This document shows, in pieces, positions 60,838-64,000 of a DNA stretch of 64,000 bases (the stretch's first letter is position 1; the number at the start of each line of letters is the position of its first letter). The DNA comes from Balneolaceae bacterium (GTDB taxonomy: Bacteria > Bacteroidota > Rhodothermia > Balneolales > Balneolaceae): contig CP030887.1 in the NCBI GenBank assembly GCA_006969905.1, positions 744,001 to 808,000 of the forward strand. The letters run 5' to 3'. A program made the translations under genes and the position numbers. Under the pieces are notes generated by a model. It did no database searches. It was not told the DNA's origin and saw only the letters and a program-made list of their open reading frames with translations.

Positions 60838-61283
60838 AAAAGCGCTTTTTTAGTGTTTTGAGCAAATATCTGAAACAGATGTGAAGTTTTTATAAATCGG
60901 TGAAGCGCAAATAAATGAAGGGCATAAAAAAATACCCGGAGCACCTTTGTTTGATATCTCGATTTGAGATGGTTCGAACAAACAAGTCGCGGGATTTTCC
61001 GACTTTCCATCAATTTCACCGTAGTGTCCTTGATGACTGTGCTCACATGTAATTACTGCATATTTTCAACCCTCCGCAACAAAAAAATGCATTACTTATA
61101 AACAACTTTTCGACTCGTTTTCCACTAAGTTATTCACATTTTTCAGAAATAAGAGGATTGCACTCTTTCCAATATTTTTAAAATTAGACATTTACAGATA
61201 TTCAGGATTTTCTAGGATTTTAAGGCTTCCTAAAAAATCAGGTTTTACCCTTGTGCGCGAAGTTAATGATTGAACTAAGAAAT
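60838..61283. other. 446-nt intergenic region with DnaA-box-like cluster
   Basis: This AT-rich stretch between fhs and the universal stress protein gene, both leftward, has no protein-like frame. It contains TTATAAACA (61096-61104), TTTTCCACT (61118-61126) and TTATTCACA (61130-61138). TTATTCACA fits the loose DnaA-box consensus TTWTNCACA exactly; the first two each deviate at one position. A tandem AGGATTTT pair lies at 61204-61211 and 61214-61221. No riboswitch fold was recognised ahead of fhs. Other content is unassigned. Confidence 0.4.
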
Positions 61284-61685
61284 CTATTTGATGACAGATA
61301 TCACCCCTGCAAACTTATCAATAATGTAATTACTCACTCCTCCGGGTTCTTTGCTATTTATATCCCACTTAAAATCGGCCCCGCCTATTAAAATCTGACC
61401 GCATTTTAGCTCGTTTGCTGTATCTACAATAGTTTTACCCGGCTCTCCAACTTTCACAAGCAAGGTAGGGGTAACAAGACCGTCACTGCTTTCTTCAAAT
61501 AAAAAGTTCGCCATTTCCATAATTCCTTTGGCTGTGTCTTCATTTTCCTTTTCGTTGGCAACCACAAGAATTATTACCTCGGGTTTTTTTGCAAACTGGG
61601 CGCTTAACTGGCCGGCATAACGCACAGCTTCACTGGCATACTTACTGCCATTTGTTGCTATCAGCCATTTAGTTGGAAAGCTCAT
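61284..61685 (-). CDS. Universal stress protein (UspA family)
   Basis: This 133-residue protein has the UspA fold: WLIATNGSKYASEAVRYAGQLSAQF, EVIILVVA, LLVKVGEPGKTIVDTANELKCGQILIGGADF and a C-terminal GVSNYIIDKFAGVISVIK. The G-x2-G-x9-G(S/T) ATP-binding motif is not intact (GADFKWDINSKEPGG), so ATP binding is uncertain. UspA proteins support survival during stress by unknown means. It diverges from the CCA-adding enzyme gene. Confidence 0.88.
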   Translation of the reverse strand: MSFPTKWLIATNGSKYASEAVRYAGQLSAQFAKKPEVIILVVANEKENEDTAKGIMEMANFLFEESSDGLVTPTLLVKVGEPGKTIVDTANELKCGQILIGGADFKWDINSKEPGGVSNYIIDKFAGVISVIK

Positions 61686-61776
61686 ATATGTCTATTATAT
61701 ATTTTGGGGTTTTAGAGGTCATTAACCAACGGCTAATTTTCAAAAACAAACCGCTGAAAGCAAGTGCTAACATTCC

Positions 61777-61784
61777 TATCTTTG
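61777..61784 (+). promoter_or_regulatory. -7 element immediately upstream of the cca start
   Basis: TATCTTTG matches TAnnTTTG exactly and ends 6 nt before the ATG at 61790, which would make the message nearly leaderless if the element is used. No -33 partner is evident. Confidence 0.3.
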
Positions 61785-61789
61785 TTTCC

Positions 61790-63223
61790 ATGGATTTTCC
61801 GCATCAAATACCAAAACCTCACCAATCTGTTTTTAAAGTGATCGGGAAAGCCGCAGCCTCTCTTGACCAGCCCGTATATGTTGTAGGGGGCTATGTCCGC
61901 GACTATTACCTCGATCGACTGGATACAAAAGAACCTGACATTGATTTTGTGACACTTGGTTCCGGAATTTCTTTAGCAGAAAAAGTACACCAGGCTTTAG
62001 AAGGTTCACACTTATCTGTTTTTAAGCAGTTTGGTACTGCGCAGGTCAAAATTAATGATCTCGCTTTGGAATTTGTTGGCGCCCGGAAAGAGAGCTATCG
62101 CAAAAACTCCAGAAAACCTTTAGTTGAAGACGGAAGCCTTGAGGATGATCAGTTTAGAAGAGACCTTACCATTAATGCCCTTTCCTGGTCATTAAATAAA
62201 CACGACTTTGGTACCCTTCTTGATCCTTTTGGCGGCATTAGAGATTTGCAAAGCCAATTGGTGAGAACTCCGATTGATCCGTTACAAACTTTTGATGATG
62301 ACCCGCTAAGAATGATGCGGGCTATCCGGTTTGCCAATCAACTTGAATTTGATATTGAGGATAAAACCTATCGGGCCATTTGTAACATGGCTCCAAGGCT
62401 TGAAATTATTTCCAAAGAGCGGATCATAGAAGAACTCAACAAAATAATCATGACCGCTAAACCCTCTATCGGGTTTAAATACTTATTTAAGACAGGGCTT
62501 CTAAAACAGTTCTTCCCTGAAATGCACCAGCTTCATGGTGTGCAGGAAGTAAATGGGCACCGTCATAAAGATAATTTTTGGCATACTCTCCAGGTATTGG
62601 ATAATGTGGTAAATCTTGGCGGTGATTTGTGGTTAAGATGGGCAGCGATTATGCACGATATTGCAAAGCCCCCTACCCAGAAGTACCAGGAAGAAATTGG
62701 CTGGACATTTCACGGGCATGATGCGCTAGGCGCCAAATGGACCAAAGGAATTTTCAGAAGGCTTGGTCTGCCGCTTGATGAACGAATGCGGTATGTAAGA
62801 AAACTGGTCCGGTTGCATCTGCGGCCCATTGCGTTGGCTTCTGATGAAGTAAGTGATAGCGCTGTACGGCGTTTGATTTTTGAAGCAGGAGATCATATCG
62901 ATGATTTGATGTTGCTTTGCCGGGCTGATATAACAAGTAAGAACGAACTTAAAGTTGAGCGCTTCCAGAAAAACTTTAACCGGGTAGAGGCCAAAATCAA
63001 AGAGGTCGAAAAAAAGGATCGTATCCGAAACTGGAAAAATCCTGTTTCAGGTGATGAGATTATGCAAACTCTTGGCATAGGCCCCGGCAGGGTTATCGGA
63101 GATATCAAAGAAGCAATAAAAGAAGCTATACTTAATGGAGATATACCCAATAATCATACTGCTGCTTTTGAGTATATGATTAAGAACAAAGATCAATTCC
63201 TGAATAAAAAAGAAACTACCTGA
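61790..63223 (+). CDS. CCA-adding tRNA nucleotidyltransferase with HD domain
   Basis: This protein of about 477 residues adds or repairs the CCA end of tRNAs. The N-terminal nucleotidyltransferase head reads VYVVGGYVRDYYLDR, with the metal aspartates in EPDIDFVT. RRDLTINALSW and DPLRMMRAIRFANQL follow; the HD phosphohydrolase-like domain shows HRHKDNFWHTLQVLDN and AAIMHDIAKPPTQK. The organisation is the usual class II bacterial enzyme. ATG 61790 is preferred; an upstream Met at 61673 would give an unusual basic extension and overlap the divergent uspA gene. Confidence 0.94.
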   Translation: MDFPHQIPKPHQSVFKVIGKAAASLDQPVYVVGGYVRDYYLDRLDTKEPDIDFVTLGSGISLAEKVHQALEGSHLSVFKQFGTAQVKINDLALEFVGARKESYRKNSRKPLVEDGSLEDDQFRRDLTINALSWSLNKHDFGTLLDPFGGIRDLQSQLVRTPIDPLQTFDDDPLRMMRAIRFANQLEFDIEDKTYRAICNMAPRLEIISKERIIEELNKIIMTAKPSIGFKYLFKTGLLKQFFPEMHQLHGVQEVNGHRHKDNFWHTLQVLDNVVNLGGDLWLRWAAIMHDIAKPPTQKYQEEIGWTFHGHDALGAKWTKGIFRRLGLPLDERMRYVRKLVRLHLRPIALASDEVSDSAVRRLIFEAGDHIDDLMLLCRADITSKNELKVERFQKNFNRVEAKIKEVEKKDRIRNWKNPVSGDEIMQTLGIGPGRVIGDIKEAIKEAILNGDIPNNHTAAFEYMIKNKDQFLNKKETT

Positions 63224-63226
63224 AAC

Positions 63227-64000
63227 GTGAGTAAAGAACTTTGGATTTCCAATTCCTATGCAAAGATTAACCTCGGGCTTAATGTGCTGGAACGCCTTGA
63301 TAATGGCTATCATACCATAGAAACAGGTTTTTGCTTTTTGGAATGGGCAGATCGATTTGAGCTTACCCCTTCGGGCGGAAATAACTTGAGCATGACTGAC
63401 CCTTCTATCCCAGTGGATGATTCAAATCTCATTGTTAAAGCAGTAACCCTGTTAGAAAAAGAAGCAGGCTTAAAAGATAAGTTCAGCATAAAGGTAGAAA
63501 AGAAAATTCCTGCCGGAGCAGGATTAGGCGGGGGCAGCAGTAATGCAGCTACTACCCTTCGAATGATAAACAAGATTGCCAATCTTGGACTTACCGCTTC
63601 TGACCTCATGGAGCTTGGGAAAAAACTGGGAGCGGATGTTCCCTTTTTTGTGAAAGGGGTACCTGGTTTTGCAACAGGCCTCGGAACAGAAATCGAAGAA
63701 TTAGACATTCAACCTGATGGATGGATTGTGACTATTTTTCCGGGCATACCTAGCAGTACCCCGGAAGCGTATCAATGTGCCGAACCAAATCCTGAACCGG
63801 AATTTTCTTTGAAAAAAGTACTGTTAGAAGAAGAGATTGAAGAGTGGCAGTACCTGCTTCAGAACGAGTTGGAACCGGCCGTTTTCCCTCGTTTAGAATT
63901 AGTGGGTAATATCAAAGATCAATGCTATGAATTCGGGGCCAGTTACGCTTCTATGAGCGGAAGCGGTTCCAGCGTTTTTGGTATTTTTAAGCAGGATTTT
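63227..64000 (+). CDS. ispE: 4-diphosphocytidyl-2-C-methyl-D-erythritol kinase (5' part)
   Basis: An open frame from GTG 63227 continues past the window edge, with 258 codons visible. SYAKINLGLNVLERLDNGYH matches the IspE N-terminus, PAGAGLGGGSSNAATTL is the GHMP-kinase ATP motif, and the late MSGSGSSVFGIF is the third GHMP motif. IspE phosphorylates CDP-ME in the MEP isoprenoid pathway. The GTG lies 3 nt after the cca stop codon. The C-terminal end is cut off; the usual length is about 270-290 residues, so only a short piece is missing. Confidence 0.92.
   Translation, partial: MSKELWISNSYAKINLGLNVLERLDNGYHTIETGFCFLEWADRFELTPSGGNNLSMTDPSIPVDDSNLIVKAVTLLEKEAGLKDKFSIKVEKKIPAGAGLGGGSSNAATTLRMINKIANLGLTASDLMELGKKLGADVPFFVKGVPGFATGLGTEIEELDIQPDGWIVTIFPGIPSSTPEAYQCAEPNPEPEFSLKKVLLEEEIEEWQYLLQNELEPAVFPRLELVGNIKDQCYEFGASYASMSGSGSSVFGIFKQDF

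Noticed and set aside
60972-60979. GTTCGAAC resembling a tRNA T-loop
   Set aside because: The flanking bases cannot form a 5-bp T stem on either strand and no acceptor or anticodon stem is present.
60834-61046. 70-codon frame upstream of fhs
   Set aside because: Unstructured residue composition in an AT-rich leader, with no support from the neighbourhood.

Overview
The window looks like chromosomal DNA from a Gram-negative member of the Bacteroidota/FCB group, most plausibly the Balneolota/Rhodothermia side. The grounds are a PorV-type barrel, a Wzi-type barrel, a DUF4270-like lipoprotein next to a short Bacteroidota-type GT5 protein, a TonB-C lipoprotein, LptB, many genes without a clear Shine-Dalgarno sequence, and Bacteroidota-style -7 elements (TAnnTTTG) upstream of several genes. 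The genus was not identified and no database was consulted. No tRNA, rRNA, IS element, prophage or CRISPR array was recognised. Coding density is high and almost every gene is a housekeeping or metabolic gene.

Layout. 0-5 kb: POT peptide transporter, a phosphofructokinase with pyrophosphate-type active-site residues, a flavoprotein related to sulfide:quinone/NADH dehydrogenases and a DUF456 membrane protein. 5-8 kb: PadR regulator overlapping a large FtsX/MacB-type permease. 8-25 kb: secreted S9, M1 and tricorn-like S41 peptidases interspersed with a DksA-type zinc protein, an EEP lipoprotein, a polyphosphate-glucokinase-like kinase, an EamA transporter, the dnaX-ybaB-recR recombination/replication cluster and a short malic enzyme. 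23-32 kb: an uncharacterised 188-residue protein, Wzi barrel, cyclic-peptide-type ABC exporter, topA, a peroxiredoxin, OsmC, Nudix hydrolase and AMP nucleosidase. 32-41 kb: radC, a four-helix-bundle protein, argS, TonB-C lipoprotein, methyltransferase, SAM hydrolase, dnaN, PorV-like barrel and miaA. 41-44 kb: purS-clpS-purQ-lptB-rhodanese, then rho. 44-54 kb (minus strand): a compact cluster glgB-malQ-comA-like-short GT5-DUF4270-like-barrel-TPR. 54-64 kb: LolC/E-type permease, an AT-rich HhH-GPD DNA glycosylase, membrane-anchored MurF, a sugar-phosphate nucleotidyltransferase, fhs, a universal stress protein, CCA-adding enzyme and the 5' part of ispE, which runs off the right edge.

How the genes work together. 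The POT transporter and the exported S9, M1 and S41 peptidases suggest growth on peptides. Glycolytic and storage carbon metabolism is represented by PFK, a ppgK-like kinase, malQ and glgB. Envelope assembly is represented by LptB, the LolC/E-like permease, MurF, Wzi and PorV-like barrels.

The observations most worth a second look are these. The dnaX gene carries an uninterrupted A9 tract exactly at the gamma/tau boundary, with stops close by in both other frames, and lacks the usual zinc-module cysteines. The HhH-GPD glycosylase gene is bounded by a perfect 12-bp direct repeat, one copy of which is the 3' end of murF, as expected of a recent insertion. The 265-residue glycogen-synthase-like protein lacks its acceptor domain and ADP-glucose motif. 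A phosphosulfolactate-synthase-like gene sits inside a glycogen cluster. clpS is embedded between purS and purQ.
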